Shown here: one piece after another, positions 10,782 through 21,720 of the stretch
Position numbering within the stretch: position 1 is the first letter of the stretch
Layout: each line of letters opens with the position of its first letter
From: Sepioteuthis lessoniana
Lineage: Eukaryota > Mollusca > Cephalopoda > Myopsida > Loliginidae
Reading direction: 5' to 3'
Assembly (NCBI GenBank): GCA_963585895.1
Contig: OY757934.1
Location: 32,864,712-32,928,711, forward strand
Length of the DNA: 64,000 nucleotides
Program-made: the position numbers and the translations under genes
Notes under the pieces: model-generated
The model's input: the letters and a program-made list of their open reading frames with translations, nothing else
The model's database searches: none
What the model was told of the DNA's origin: nothing

Positions 10782-10867
10782 AAACTCCATTAGAAATGTT
10801 ACTGGAAGACATGAAGCAAATATCAACTAATATTCTTGAAGATTCCTCTGATGAATCACTCTGTTGA
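10782..10867 (+). CDS. Coiled-coil protein, terminal coding exon C (CCHCR1-like)
   Basis: The acceptor is CTTTCTGTAG ending at 10781. The exon supplies the two bases needed to complete the codon left open by exon B (G plus AA gives Glu). It reads ETPLEMLLEDMKQISTNILE, then DSSDESLC and a TGA stop. The pattern PL-x(3)-LxD-[LM]-x-x-[IL]-x(4)-[IL] followed by an acidic tail ending in Cys-rich or Ser-rich residues is, from memory, like the end of CCHCR1. The intron before it (5188-10781) carries SINE-Z, LINE-A and a Penelope-like element. A strong donor-like GTAAGT begins at 10869, one base past the stop, so a 3'UTR intron is likely; such a spliced 3'UTR would not trigger decay because the junction is close to the stop. 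Confidence 0.7.
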
Positions 10868-10889
10868 TGTAAGTGTTTATGTCTGTTTA

Positions 10890-11122
10890 CTTAATGGGTT
10901 GGTTTGGTTTCTTTGTTTAATGACGTATCAACCTTTGTAGGTTATTTAATGCCAAAGCCATCCTTCTAGAAGAACAGTAATGGTACTATTTGACCCATAG
11001 GTGGGAATTTAAGGGGGATCATACCTTTCCTAAGGGTATTTGTCCGAAAGTGAATATAATAGCATGACTGGATTCTGTAGTCTATTTCTTTAACCATTAC
11101 ACCACAAGGGCATCCCCCTAAG
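10890..11122 (-). mobile_element. SINE-X, copy 2
   Basis: The minus-strand copy has the GGTTGATACGTCATTAAAC tail, a GGGAAAGGTATGATCCCCCT body and a decayed tRNA-like head with part of the B-box region deleted. It lies 23 bp after the stop codon of the coiled-coil gene. Confidence 0.8.
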
Positions 11123-11414
11123 CTTAATGACTTTACTAGATTCCATGTGTTTAATTAAATATGCTTTATTCAATACATTGATCTCTTTGTACAGCTGAAT
11201 GAATATAATATCAAATAACATGATTGTAGTTAATCAATATCGATAGACAAAAGTGGTGAATGATTTAATATTTTCATGCTTATTCACATCATCAACTTTA
11301 TCAGAATATGAAAGAATGTGATTTTTTTCTGTCAATATTCAGGAAATAAATAAGCAAATAAATAGAACCAAAAGGAAAAGGACATTGCAAGATATATAAG
11401 AGTTTGTCTGCTTA

Positions 11415-11712
11415 GTAACCATACTTACCAACCCCTCCGCTCGGGCAGGATATGACACAAGGTCAATTTTTAAGCGGAGTTTAACAGGTTTGAATTCAGA
11501 GTTTTCCTTCTCCTAGACTATTTGCCTCACAAAGGCTGAAGAATCTAGTCTGTCCTACTAATTACCCATAGCTGGAGGGAGAATAATTGGATTCATACTT
11601 TTCCCAAGGGTATTAGTGCTATGTGAAATGTAATTAGCTTGGTCCAGGATTTGAACTCGTGTCGCCGTGTCCATTTCCTACGACGATAACCATTACACCA
11701 CGGGCACCTTCT
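11415..11712 (-). mobile_element. SINE-Y (tRNA-derived), copy 1
   Basis: Minus-strand copy of a second tRNA-SINE: the head (TGCCCGTGGTGTAATGGTTA) contains the A box; a CACGAGTTCAAATCCTGG B box and an AATACCCTTGGGAAAAGTATG body follow; the 3' end is GCCCGAGCGGAGGGGTTGG. Other copies are at 16.88, 22.42 and 51.2 kb. Confidence 0.9.
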
Positions 11713-12145
11713 GTCTGCTTAGTAACTCTTGAAAATGAGAAAAACAAACGGAAAAGAGAACATAAGAACCACAATTACTTGTGAATGTTTTAATAAAAGT
11801 ACAATTACTTTTATTGTCTATGAAATAGGTTAGCATCAATAACCATATTTCAAAATTTTACCACCAATACTGTTCCTAGTTTGAGATAACAATGACAAAA
11901 GTTCAAGTTAAAAAGTATGTGAGAAAGCATATATTATTCTAGATTAATTAATGATATCATTTCTGTGAAGTCTTTTAGAAGAATTGATTAAATGAAAGTT
12001 GGAGATTCCTTTTTTTTGTTAAATACACTTCCCAAAACAGGATTTTGTTTTCATTCAATGGTTAAATGCAAATTAGTATAATGGCATCTTTTCATTACTA
12101 AGCATATCTGTACTGTCCATGTTTTAAAAGTATTGCTATTATATA

Positions 12146-13340
12146 CAGTGGGCTATGATAAGTTTTTAGTCGCCCTTGATTATAGCAATTTTGTTTTGTG
12201 TAATAACGTCTCTTCTTTTTTTTCAGACAATACCATGTTAGTATCAAGCTGTTCTCATCTATGAATGATAGTTGATTTATATTTTGCTACGAAAGTTCAC
12301 AGAATTAAAAACATTGGTGAATTTCAATGAGGGCAAATAATAGGATGGCATCAGTGAAGCAAGCCAAATAGAGAAATTGCTAGGTTTTTCTAGGTTAATC
12401 ATTAAACAGCTAATAATATTGTCAAGAAATTTAATGAAGAAGGCCATTGTCAGTGAATGAAAAGGGCACTGAAGAGGTAAGTCATCAGAGACCATTGTCA
12501 GTGCATCAAAGATGTTGCCAACAGCATGAAAATGTTGTCATATGCCATGGGAAAGACTTTGAAAGAGCCAGGCTATCAAAGAAGAGCTGCAAGAAAGAAT
12601 CCCTTGATCTTGGAAGTTAACAGGAAGAGGTGTATGGACTGGGTGAGAGAATTTGAGGGCAAAGATTATGAATTTAGGCAATCTAATTTGGTCAGATGAA
12701 AGTAAATTCTGCCTGTATTTGAATTTGAGACAGATTTATGTTTGGAAAATCAGAATGGGACTTGGCAGACTGCAGGCAACCATGAAACATAGAGGGATTA
12801 GAGTAATGGTGATTGGCACTGTCTGGTTTTGAAGGAAATTTGAGCTGATTCTTGTTGATGAGTGGTCCAAAATACTGTCAAATACTTCCACTATTTGAAA
12901 CCAATCAAATGGACAAGAATGTCTACCTTTTTCAAGAAGATGGAGTGCCACGTCATATGAGTAAAGTAGCAAAGGCCTAAAAGGAATCGCAAGTAATCAA
13001 GTCACTGCCATGGGTAGCCGAAAGTCCTGACATGAATCCAATAGAGTATATTTGGGAGAACTTTGACCAAAAACTTCAAAAGTGTGCAACCAAAATCATG
13101 TCATTGGCAATCCTTAAAGAAATATTGCAAAAGGAGTGGCAAAATATGGATCAGACATTTGTTGATAACTTGATCAAATCCATGAAAAATCGATTACAAG
13201 CACTGAAACTAGCAAATGGAGGACCTACTCCATACTAGTTCCAAATATTATTTATTCATATTGAATTGATATTATGTAATTAAACTTTGAAATTGGATGT
13301 ACTTTATTTCTCCTGGCTAAAACCTTTTCATAGGCCACTG
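12146..13340 (+). mobile_element. Tc1-like DNA transposon with intact terminal repeats, dead transposase
   Basis: The ends CAGTGGGCTATGATAAGTTT (12146) and, inverted, CAGTGGCCTATGAAAAGGTT (13340) are imperfect terminal repeats flanked by TA on both sides, the Tc1/mariner target. Inside is a decayed + strand transposase: a helix-turn-helix-like N-terminus (GQIIGWHQ, NREIARF; about 12330-12440), WSDESKF near 12700, a QEDGVPRH-like box near 12935 and SPDMNPIEYIWENFD near 13025-13070. The last 68 codons (13032-13238) remain open, ending GGPTPY. At least five stops or frameshifts interrupt the rest. The normal enzyme cuts and pastes the element using a DDE triad; this copy cannot make it but its ends look mobilisable in trans. 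It lies in the putative 3'UTR intron of the coiled-coil gene. Confidence 0.9.
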
Positions 13341-13694
13341 TATATAAGCAATTATCCTGGAAAAACAACTTGTGTTTTTATTATTTCTTGTAGAAGTCTA
13401 TTGATTATTCTAATGATTTATTTATGTGTTTCACATCCAGGATGTTTTATTCAATTTATAAGTTTTTTGGAAAGTCAGGAAGTGGATCTTTCATTTGTGT
13501 GACCAATGACACTTGAAGATTTTAGTATTAGTTGGATAATTAAGATTTTGATCTTTTTATCAAAAAGAAACATTATTTTCTTAGTTAAATTTAGATCAGA
13601 TGTTCATGTATGCCTATGTAAAGTGTATGAAAATGAATTTTAATGATGCAGTCATTGACAGTACTAATAGTTGTCTTTTAATTCTTATCTAGGT

Positions 13695-13890
13695 TACACA
13701 GGATCCTTTCCTTTTTTGGAAAGACATTTCTATGACCTGAAATACTGAAAGAAAGTTCTGATAAAAATGTGATACATTACTTCATATTGTGCAAACTCTC
13801 AGCTTTGAATTGTATATATTGAACTATGTATGTATTATATATACAAATGTACTTTGAATAATTTTCATAATAAATATAAAATTGAATGAT
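13695..13890 (+). other. Candidate 3'UTR exon with polyA signal
   Basis: A pyrimidine-rich stretch ending TCTTATCTAG precedes 13695. No coding potential is seen. AATAAA lies at 13869-13874. With the GTAAGT donor right after the stop at 10867, this would make a 3'UTR intron of about 2.8 kb holding SINE-X, SINE-Y and a Tc1 element. This is inference from signals only; the UTR could equally run on unspliced to an earlier polyA signal. Confidence 0.3.
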
Positions 13891-13999
13891 TTTAGCATTT
13901 GTACTCATAAAAATGAAATAAATGCTATCACTAAGAAATGCATTAAATATATAAACTGAAATATCAACAAATTAAAAATAGCTACCTAATAATATGTAG

Positions 14000-14560
14000 C
14001 CCCTCCCTTTGCCTGAATAATGGTGGCTAAGCAACATAGTATGGAGTTTTATGAAGTGTTGGAGTTGTTACATGAATATATCTATCAAGGCATGTTTCAG
14101 AGCTATCCATCACTGAGTTCTGTTTGTTAGAAGAGGCTGCAAGGAATTTAGTGTGCTTTGAAACCTACCATATATGCTCAATGGGGTTTAAATCTGATTA
14201 GCCTGGGGTTGAATAGTCCAATGTAAATGAGATGAGTACTTCTGGAACTATTTTCCTATTACCCTCGTATAATGGGAGGTTTATTTTGCTCTAAGATGTT
14301 TCCTCTGGGAAACATTACAAGTATAAAGGGTTGAAAATGGCCTACAAAAAGATTTGCGTGTGTCACACCTACCAAATTAACTCTTATTTTACAAATCGTT
14401 CTTGTAAAAACAAGAACACTTTCCTCATCATTACAATCATTACAAGTTTTCACAATGCCTTTAACTTCATGTGATTACCTCCACATATGAACTTGACTAT
14501 ATTTGAAAAGATAGAAATGTAACTTGCTTGAGCTGGCAACATGACACCAGTCTTCCATAG
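14000..14560 (-). pseudogene. Tc1-like transposase relic
   Basis: Read on minus, fragments resemble the C-terminal half of a Tc1-family transposase: an L-x-P-IEHIW-like box near 14180-14200 (DLNPIEHIW with substitutions) and a downstream helical tail towards 14000. Multiple stops and frameshifts are present. No terminal repeats were fixed. Confidence 0.45.
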
Positions 14561-15440
14561 TACAATAGTAATATACTCTGGCTTAATGAGGCACAGAATA
14601 CTGTGGTGTTAATAATGATATCCTTGTTAGTTAACAACTATGAAACCCTATGAAATGCAATGTACTGTGTACAGTGAATTGATTGATGGGTTAGCAGGAC
14701 TTGTGTTAAGTCAAGTTGAGATTTGATGTGAACCTCTTTTATTTGGTGGTTACCATCCTTGTTACTTGGTAGTCCTCTTCTTTTGTTATTTGTAGGTACC
14801 TACAGTTTTTATGTGCTGCTGATGTCTGTCTGAAAATCACATATTCCTGGTATACTCTTGCCATTGTTGCCTGTAAAAGATCTAGAATGGTCACTACCTC
14901 AAAGATAGTGTAGTCCTTGTTTCTGGCCTCAACAAATCATTCCAAAGTCAAATGGTATTAAATCCTGTCACAACTACATTCCTGTTTGACCTATTACATC
15001 ATGCATATATTCTCTGGCTGAGTCAATTTTTACAGATGGGTTAGGTTAGGATGAAACTATCCAGCATACTACTGCCTCTAATTTTGGGGCACTTCCATTT
15101 ATATAAAAGTGAGAGGTATGCAATTCAAATGTTTCAAACTGTCAAATATTTTAATCAAGAAATTTGAATCACATTAATAAAAAAGAACTTTCTTTTCATA
15201 ATGAACTTAGAAATATTCTACAGTTTGATCCATTTAGTGAATGACTTGCTTACTATTTCTGTTTATTTGTTACTTGGTGAAAAAAAAAAAAGATTCATGT
15301 AGCCAAAAGAGGTCATTGAAATAAGAAGAGGTAAACTAGGTAATCAAGAACTGAGAGCTTTATTTACATTTAAGAATAAGAGCCAGATACATACTTTAAT
15401 GATTGGCTGAGGTTCAGTGGAAGTGGTACCCTTTTTGGGA
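14560..15440. other. Intergenic, nothing recognised
   Basis: No clear coding or repeat family seen. A short (A)12 run lies near 15281. Confidence 0.4.
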
Positions 15441-15449
15441 AGGCAGGTT

Positions 15450-18400
15450 GTATTGGTCATCAGTGACAACCAGTATATTGTAGTGTTGATAACCATACTA
15501 AATCTCTCCTCTTCTTGTAAGTGTTTTCTTATGTATGGTGGTGGTCCTTTTTAGTGTAGTCTTTAGTATTTATGTGTGTATATGCAGTTTGTATATTTGT
15601 ATCCTTTAGGTTGCTGGTTCTCAAAACTGATATTTTTTCATGTAGCACAAAGTCTACATATCATGCAGGTGTTTATATATATCTTCCTGATGAAGTCTTT
15701 TTCTCAGGTGGTATACTGTAATGTGTTCTTTTCTTCTTGTATGTTAGGAGGCATTTTCTGGTAGTGGCACCTGTTTCATCTTTTGATGGTGATGCTGTAG
15801 GACCTTAGCTCTGTGCATCTTTCAGTCACCATTGCTTTCTTCCATATACCTATTTGTTGATTTTGCATGACTACATTCTGGCCATCATAGAATGTTGGTA
15901 GGTCATGTGCCCTCTGGTTGTTGTAAATTTTCTGTCCTTCTTATTGGGTCTGTAGTCTCTTGTATATTTTATCTTTTTGGATCTATGTTGTGGATTCTTA
16001 CCAGTTAGTTACTTTTATTGCTTTTAAGTACCGCAGGTCAGTAAAACTGAACAGCTTGTGGTCTATGAATGTTGTTCTCAGATACAACAAAGCTATGTTA
16101 ATTTCTGTCCTGCTTTCTTTTGTCTTCTTTATAGAATTTTTGGCAGTTTTCACTATTCTTTCTATGAAGCCATTTGACTGTGCATATGTTGGCTAGGAGG
16201 TGACATGTTCAAAGTTCTAGGTTTTGAAAGCACTGTTGTTATATTGTGGGCCATTGTCACTGATCATGCATTCAGGAACCCCATGTTCTCTGAATATAGT
16301 CGTATTGGGGTTTTCTTTTTGTTGTATCATTGAAACTGGTCAATAGCTGGCTTTTCTCATTTAACTCAATGGACCAGTATCTGTCCTTTGCATCCATTTT
16401 CCTGAAACATTTGGCTCCTGATATCTTGTGTGTGATCCATTTCAGGTTAGATATTCTGTGATGGCATTATTTAATTGAGATATCTTGGCTCCAGACACAG
16501 TCACAGTTGATTGCCTTTTTTCTGCTCTATGTGAGGCTACTGACCTAATCTGTTGGTTCATTAATTTTCCTGGTCATTCTATTTAGATGCAATTCTGGAG
16601 TCTGTGTGGTATTTTCTTTGGAAATGGTCCATATGGTTGAACTGTCCTGGATACATTTGCATCAGTTCTTTTTGTCCTTGATGGGCTTGGATTCTGCTAT
16701 TGTGCAGTGGAGTATTATCATCCCCAGCTTATGGCTACTTGGTTATCAAAAATGGCTGGACCTTTGGTATCAATAATGAAAAACTTTTCTTTGCTCCATA
16801 TGTCTTGGGTGTATCTGTACTTGGGTTAGAGTGTTGTTATATACCCTACTGGTGAACATTAATGGGTATGTCCCATTCCTTTGGAGGTGCCAGTGGTGTA
16901 ATGGTTATCGTCGCAGGACACGGCGACACGAGTTCAAATCCTGGACTGATTGCATTTCACATAGCACTAATACCCTTGGGAAAGGTATGAATCCAATTAT
17001 TCTCCCTCCAGCTATGGGTAAATAGTAGGGCAGACGAGGTTCTTCAGCCTTGGTAAGGCAACTAGTCTAGGAGAAGGAAAACTCTGAATTCAAACCTGTT
17101 AAACTCTGCTTAAAAAATTGACCTTGTGTCATATCCGGCCCGAGCGGAGGGGTTGGGTAAATATGATGTCCAATTCCTCATGAATACATTGGACATTATT
17201 GTGAGGGGATGAAAATATATTAAGTAGTCCCCACTAGCAGTGGTTAATTTCTTCACACCACTGGCAAGTATTGTATTTTATTGATGTTATAAAGATTTCC
17301 ATTTCATTTCCAACCTCTGTTTTGGTTATTTCTCATTCAGTAACCTTTTGTTTGGTTACAACAGAATAAATGGCAGGGCAGATTGGGCTCTTTAACCTTG
17401 GTATGGCAACCAGTCAAGGGAAGAAAAACTGTATTTAAACCTTTTGTTAAGTTACAAGTGGGTTAATGAGTGAGAGAGATAGTAGTCCTGTTGTAGTCTG
17501 TTGATTTCTCTCTTACTCTTCCTGGCTACCTCAAATTGAATATCCTGGCAGCATATTTCCTTCTGATCCACTGTCCTCTTTAACTGAGAGTTTTGCTGGT
17601 ATGTTTTCCTTGTAGAGGATCTTGAACTTGATTTTTGCTGTGACTTCTGTACAGTTGTTTGTTGTATCCACAGCATAAAAGTCTAATATGTCTATACTCT
17701 CATTGCTGTTATTTTCTTTGATGTTTACCCCAAGTGTATCTTTTTGTTCTATTTTGTTGTGGCTAGGAGCAAGGTGTCCTATCATCTCTCATCTTTGCCT
17801 TGGATGCTCTATCTTAATTGTTGCATTTGCTGTTCATTCTGCACTCAGTGCTGAGCGCTGGACATTCATCAGAGGTTCTGTTGCTTCCCCCATATTTCAT
17901 ACACCACATGGTCCTCTGTACAGTGTCTACAAAAGTAGTAATAAGGGTGGTGACATTCTGTGTGAGCAAGAGCTGTGTCATCTAGTTCATTGATGATTTT
18001 TTGCTATTTCAGGGTCTTTTCCCAGCATCAAAGTTTTATCTTGTGCTAATAGATCTCTTTGGACCTTTAGGTATGCTGTCCCTGCTATTATTTGGTCATT
18101 GAGTCTGTTGTTGAGCTCATAGTTTGTCTTGCCCTCATATGTTGATGTTTGAAAATCACATTGGGCAATCTGTAATTGATGTATAGAAACAAACTTGTCA
18201 AATGGTTTTCGATTTGTTTGTACTAGCATCTCTTTTCTGTTTCGTGTTTATCAGTGCTAAATCAGCTACTCTGAAATTTTGGTTCAAACATCTGTATTCT
18301 GTGAATTTTACCTGAGGCCATGCCTTGTCTGTGTCAGATAAGCCTCAACTATTAGATTTTAGAATGCTTACCTCACCTGTGCATAGTATGATTTCATCCA

Positions 18401-18640
18401 CTTGATCCTGCAGGTTGTTTATTTTCCTTTGCTTAAATATCATTTCAGACTGTTGGTGAAATAAGTTCATTGCTTCTGGTCTGTTGAGATTGTCCCAGTT
18501 TATTAGCATGTGATCAAAAGTTGTTTTTCTTTTACCATTACTGTTTAAGTAAAGGTTTCCATGTCTCCTTAGTTCACAGTCTTTTGATGTGATCCAGTTT
18601 GTCTTCAAGGTAATTTATCGGGTGTGTCAGTATACATGGG
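15450..18640 (-). mobile_element. Gypsy-type LTR retrotransposon relic 1 (gag-PR-RT-IN order)
   Basis: Minus strand, many frame breaks, but domains are in Gypsy order. Gag occupies about 18640-17990: open stretch 18608-18345 (LRRHGNLYLNSNGKRKTTFD) and 18229-17987 (FDKFVSIHQLQIAQCDFQTS). A Cys-rich nucleocapsid-like patch follows near 17950-17820 (DECPAL, STECRMNSKC). The retropepsin has active-site DSGSEGNMLP near 17560 (usual DSGAEGN or DTGA). RT-like blocks are at about 16590-16340 (ELHLNRM, GAKCFRKMDAKDRYWSIELN). The integrase core is at about 16315-16080 (REHGVPECMISDNGPQYNNS, SNGFIERIVKTAK) with catalytic-type Asp and Glu visible. RT runs straight into IN, so RNase H and the RT palm are deleted. 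SINE-Y is inserted at 16880. LTRs were not identified. Confidence 0.85.
16878..17170 (+). mobile_element. SINE-Y, copy 2 (inside Gypsy relic 1)
   Basis: Plus-strand copy: head TGCCAGTGGTGTAATGGTTA, B box CGAGTTCAAATCCTGG, shared AATACCCTTGGGAAAGGTAT core, end GCCCGAGCGGAGGGGTTGGG. It interrupts the Gypsy relic between PR and RT and so is younger than it. Confidence 0.92.
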
Positions 18641-18679
18641 ACCCATGTGACTGCTAATAATGTGTTCTTTTTGGTTTCA

Positions 18680-18842
18680 GATTTGAAAATAATATACTAT
18701 AACAACTATTAATCCTTGATCACAATGCTTTGGACAAAAGAGGAAAAATATTTTGGGTCACTTCTTATTTGGAGAAAAGAATCACTCAAAATTTTTCTCA
18801 AAATAGATGCAACCCATTAATATGATAATGATTTATTACTGA
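18680..18842 (+). mobile_element. Transposon fragment with DUF4817-type N-terminus, rearranged
   Basis: About 105 bp (18697-18800) match 38395-38500, including the MPWTxEEK-type start (here MLWTKEEKYF) of DUF4817-containing Tc1/mariner-like transposases. The following TAGATGCAACCCATTAATAT (18807-18840) is the reverse complement of the 3' part of the 38-kb copy near 38850-38890. This copy is thus a 5' piece joined to an inverted 3' piece. Confidence 0.6.
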
Positions 18843-18889
18843 GACAAGAAACTCAAAAAGATTGCATGTCCTGGAAGCTGATATACTAA

Positions 18890-19545
18890 CAATTAAAAAA
18901 AGCATTGATTTGATGTCTCTTGCTCAAAGGATGCATTTTTTACAGGACATATTCCAAATAACTGCCATTGTGCTTGTCTCTATTTTCAAATAGATATTTC
19001 ATATTATGTGCTTTCAAAAAAGCATTTTCTGATGAGAGTAAAAGCTTCTCTTTCTATGAGAATGTGTTTAACAGTGTAGAGTGTTTGACATGTTAAACAC
19101 TGTGATTGTTCTTATTTGAGTATAAAGGTATATGTAAGTCTTGTGCAATCAATATGTAATCAGGATATAGTGCTGCCTTCTTTTCTGATTTTTCTGAAAT
19201 TTGGTATCCATTTTCCCAAAGTGGGTTTAATCAAGAAGAATTTATTGTGGATATTGTTGTTCCAACATTGTTGCCATTTTGTATGACGGTATCTATTAAT
19301 TTCAGATTTCAAGTCAGTATATGGATTCTTGAATTTGTCAGGGGACAAATCTAAAGTCAATTTGGCTGCCAAGTCAGCTTTTTCATTTCACCTCACTCCA
19401 ATGTGGCTTGGGATCCAGCTTATCTCTTTAGAGCTGAATATAGAGTTCAATGTATTCAGGAGTTTAATGATTCCAGTTTTTTCCAACTTAATTTGTATGA
19501 GTTTTGCACAAATTCTAAACAAAAAGTGATAATTGTATAAGTAAA
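18890..19545 (-). mobile_element. LINE-C fragment with RNase H domain
   Basis: Minus strand. The RNase H C-terminal motif WIPSHIGVR-NEKADLAAK spans about 19420-19360. It is followed by an open 71-codon stretch to 19160 (YTDLKSEINRYRHTKWQQCW) and then a zinc-knuckle-like CLTCQTLYTVKHILIE near 19115-19060. This domain order is that of I/Jockey/R1-type non-LTR retrotransposons. The RT is missing and frames are broken. Confidence 0.75.
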
Positions 19546-20215
19546 AACAATAACCTCAGTTTTTCCTGTAAATTTTGTAAATCAAAAGCTTATGTGCCTT
19601 ATGTAATAGACTTCACAAAAGTATTATGCGATAAGGTATTGTAGATTTTAGAAATGCTGTTTCTATTACATTTTCTTGCTGCTGAAAAGAAACTATTGTT
19701 TACAAAATGCAAGGCTGTTTAGAAAAGGTAAGTTATGTATCAGAAAAATTGGTTGCATTGTAAAGATATAAAAAAAGTGAAACAATTGTATGAGGTACCA
19801 TATAGGGTGATATGTATATTAAGTCGATCATAATAAAAATAGGAAAAATGTTAGTTGAGTTATAAAAAGAGTTTTTGGAGTTGAGAGAATTAACAGCAAA
19901 CCAGTTGGACATGTAGAAGTGGGCCATGAATCCTGCCCCATTCCACTGGCAGTGTAACTTATTAGTTCAACTCATTAGTTTTTAAGGCAGAATACAATAG
20001 ATCTAATGAGTTGATATTTTCCTCTTTCTGTATATTTATTAATTGAAATGAATTTTGGTGTTGATCCCTTGTTGAGAGGATTAACTATATAATTGTCCTG
20101 TAACATTGATTTTCTCTGTATTTTGTGGGATTATTTTCATCATGATCATAGTGATAGATTTGGTTCTGTGACAATACAAACCTTAACAAACTCTAAATTA
20201 ACCTACAACATATAT
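19546..20215. other. Intergenic, nothing recognised
   Basis: AT-rich sequence with no recognisable element. Confidence 0.4.
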
Positions 20216-20218
20216 TTG

Positions 20219-20465
20219 GCCCAGTCAGCTAGGGCTGCAGAATATATTGACTACATCTCTGCAGAGGGGTAAAACTCCCCCAACAAGTGTCCTGATATAT
20301 GACACTAAACAATCTGATGGTGGGGCTTTAGTAATACTATAGCTTTGGGGAATGTGGAGTACCCCTTTATTTCCTTTGCTCCCAGGTCCACTCTGGCCTG
20401 GAGTGGTAGCGCCTGATAAGGTCCTATCTGTTGGTCAAATAGAACTAAATTGTACTTATGCTGAA
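20219..20465 (+). mobile_element. W repeat, copy 1 (5' part)
   Basis: Plus-strand head of the W family: GCCCAGTCAGCTAGGGCTGC, CTCTGCAGAGGGGT, GACACTAAACAATCTGATGG, CCAGGTCCACTCTGGCCTGG, then AGGTCCTATCTGTTGGTCAA. It breaks off at a LINE-A fragment. W recurs at 24.2, 36.3, 53.7, 55.3 and 63.4 kb. No RNA polymerase III boxes or coding sequence are seen. Confidence 0.85.
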
Positions 20466-20848
20466 CTGGGCAGTGGTCATATCGATACTGCTATATGGAT
20501 GCACTACATGGACTCTAACAAAACGGCTGGAGAAGAAGCTAGACGGCAATTACTCAAAAATGCTGCGAGCAATCTTGAACAAGTCCTGGTGGCAACACCC
20601 CACAAGACACCAACTGTACGGCCACCTGCCTCCTATCACGAAAACTATTCAAGTTAGACAAACCAAACATGCAGGACACTGCTAGAGAAGCAGGGACGAA
20701 CTCATAAGTGATGTACTCTTATGGACCCCCACACATGGCCGAGCAAAAGCAGGACGACCAGCACGAACATAAATTCAGCAACTGTGTGAGGATACGGGAT
20801 GTAGTCCAGAAGACCTGCCAGAGGCAATGAACGATAGGAAAAAGTGAT
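20466..20848 (+). mobile_element. LINE-A fragment joined to W repeat
   Basis: C-terminal part of LINE-A in sense, about 85-90 percent identical to 6985-7360 by eye: VISILLYGCTTWTLTKRLEK at the start, AMNDRKK at the end. It is truncated at both ends, lacks the (ATG)n tail and has two stops. It is directly followed by W sequence. Confidence 0.88.
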
Positions 20849-21045
20849 AGTGTCCTATTGATGGGTCAAATAGAAGTAAACTGTTTATTTATGCTAAACT
20901 GAATTGTTTGAAATAGAACTTTTTTCTGATTAAAACTAAACTGTGTATTTATGCTAAACTGAATTGTTTGAAATTTAATCCAACGTTAAATGACCCAAAA
21001 AGGGTTGATATATTGTAAAACAAAACAACCAACCAACCAATCTTT
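20849..21045 (+). mobile_element. W repeat, copy 1 (3' part)
   Basis: The sequence restarts at TGATAGTGTCCTATTGATGG, repeating about 40 bp already present before the LINE-A fragment. It then holds two units of the W minisatellite (TTTATGCTAAACTGAATTG) and the GGTTGATATATTGTAAAAC tail with CCAACCAACC. Confidence 0.8.
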
Positions 21046-21124
21046 TTCTAATTCTAATGTAGGCTTAAGTACAGATATAGAAGAATAACCTTTTATTTTT
21101 ATTAAGTATTTCAGCATCAAGAAG

Positions 21125-21720
21125 CAAAAATATATCTAAATAGATCTAGTTGATACTGGGAGCCAGAGGTCTTATTTTTCTAAGGATTAATTTTGATATC
21201 TTTTGAATATAATGTTAAAATGTTCTTGGAGTCTGAATGTAAAAAAACTTGTTGAAGTTATGTTAGCTGCTGTTCAATATAATTTTTTACCTTTGTCAGT
21301 GTTACTAGACAAAGATTTTACCATCAGTTTTAATGCTGATTTGAAACAAGTTCTATCTAATCTTACATCTCTGAATTACAAACTTGTAGATTTTAATAAA
21401 AATGACAATGATGTTACTCTTCACGGACTGTTGGTTGTAGATATTATCCAATTTATCGAGCTCATGAAAAATGTTAATTGTATCCACAATACTGTCTGGA
21501 AACTTCCATTGGGAATAAATGAAAACAATGGACATTATATCATTACTAAATAATTCCTGTCAAAATTAATGAGAATAATGACAATAATAAACCAGTATTG
21601 TCCCAATTTTTAACTTCCTTTCCAACTTATGTTAATGTCTTGAAATCAAACTTATTTTGATCCTTTGATAGTTGTGAATCATTAAATATAGCTAAATTTC
21701 AATAGTTGGTTAAGGAGAAG
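21125..21720 (+). pseudogene. BEL/Pao retrotransposon protease / DUF1758 relic
   Basis: An aspartyl protease motif DTGSQRSYFS begins at 21152. Downstream, a 116-codon frame (21203-21553) contains LSNLTSLNYKLVDFN and VVDIIQFIELMKNVNCIHNT, which fits the DUF1758 region of BEL/Pao polyproteins (pattern LLGVDxIxF...G.AW.LP.GI). A further THVN-like stretch lies near 21625. One frameshift separates the active site from the longer frame. No RT or LTRs are adjacent; a BEL/Pao integrase relic occurs at 37.76 kb. Confidence 0.65.

Noticed and set aside
12180..12240. Strong splice-acceptor-like tract (TCTTCTTTTTTTTCAG) as start of a host 3'UTR exon
   Set aside because: It lies inside the Tc1 element (12146-13340), so it is transposon sequence; host use as an exon is not supported without cDNA. 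The site at 13694 is a better candidate.
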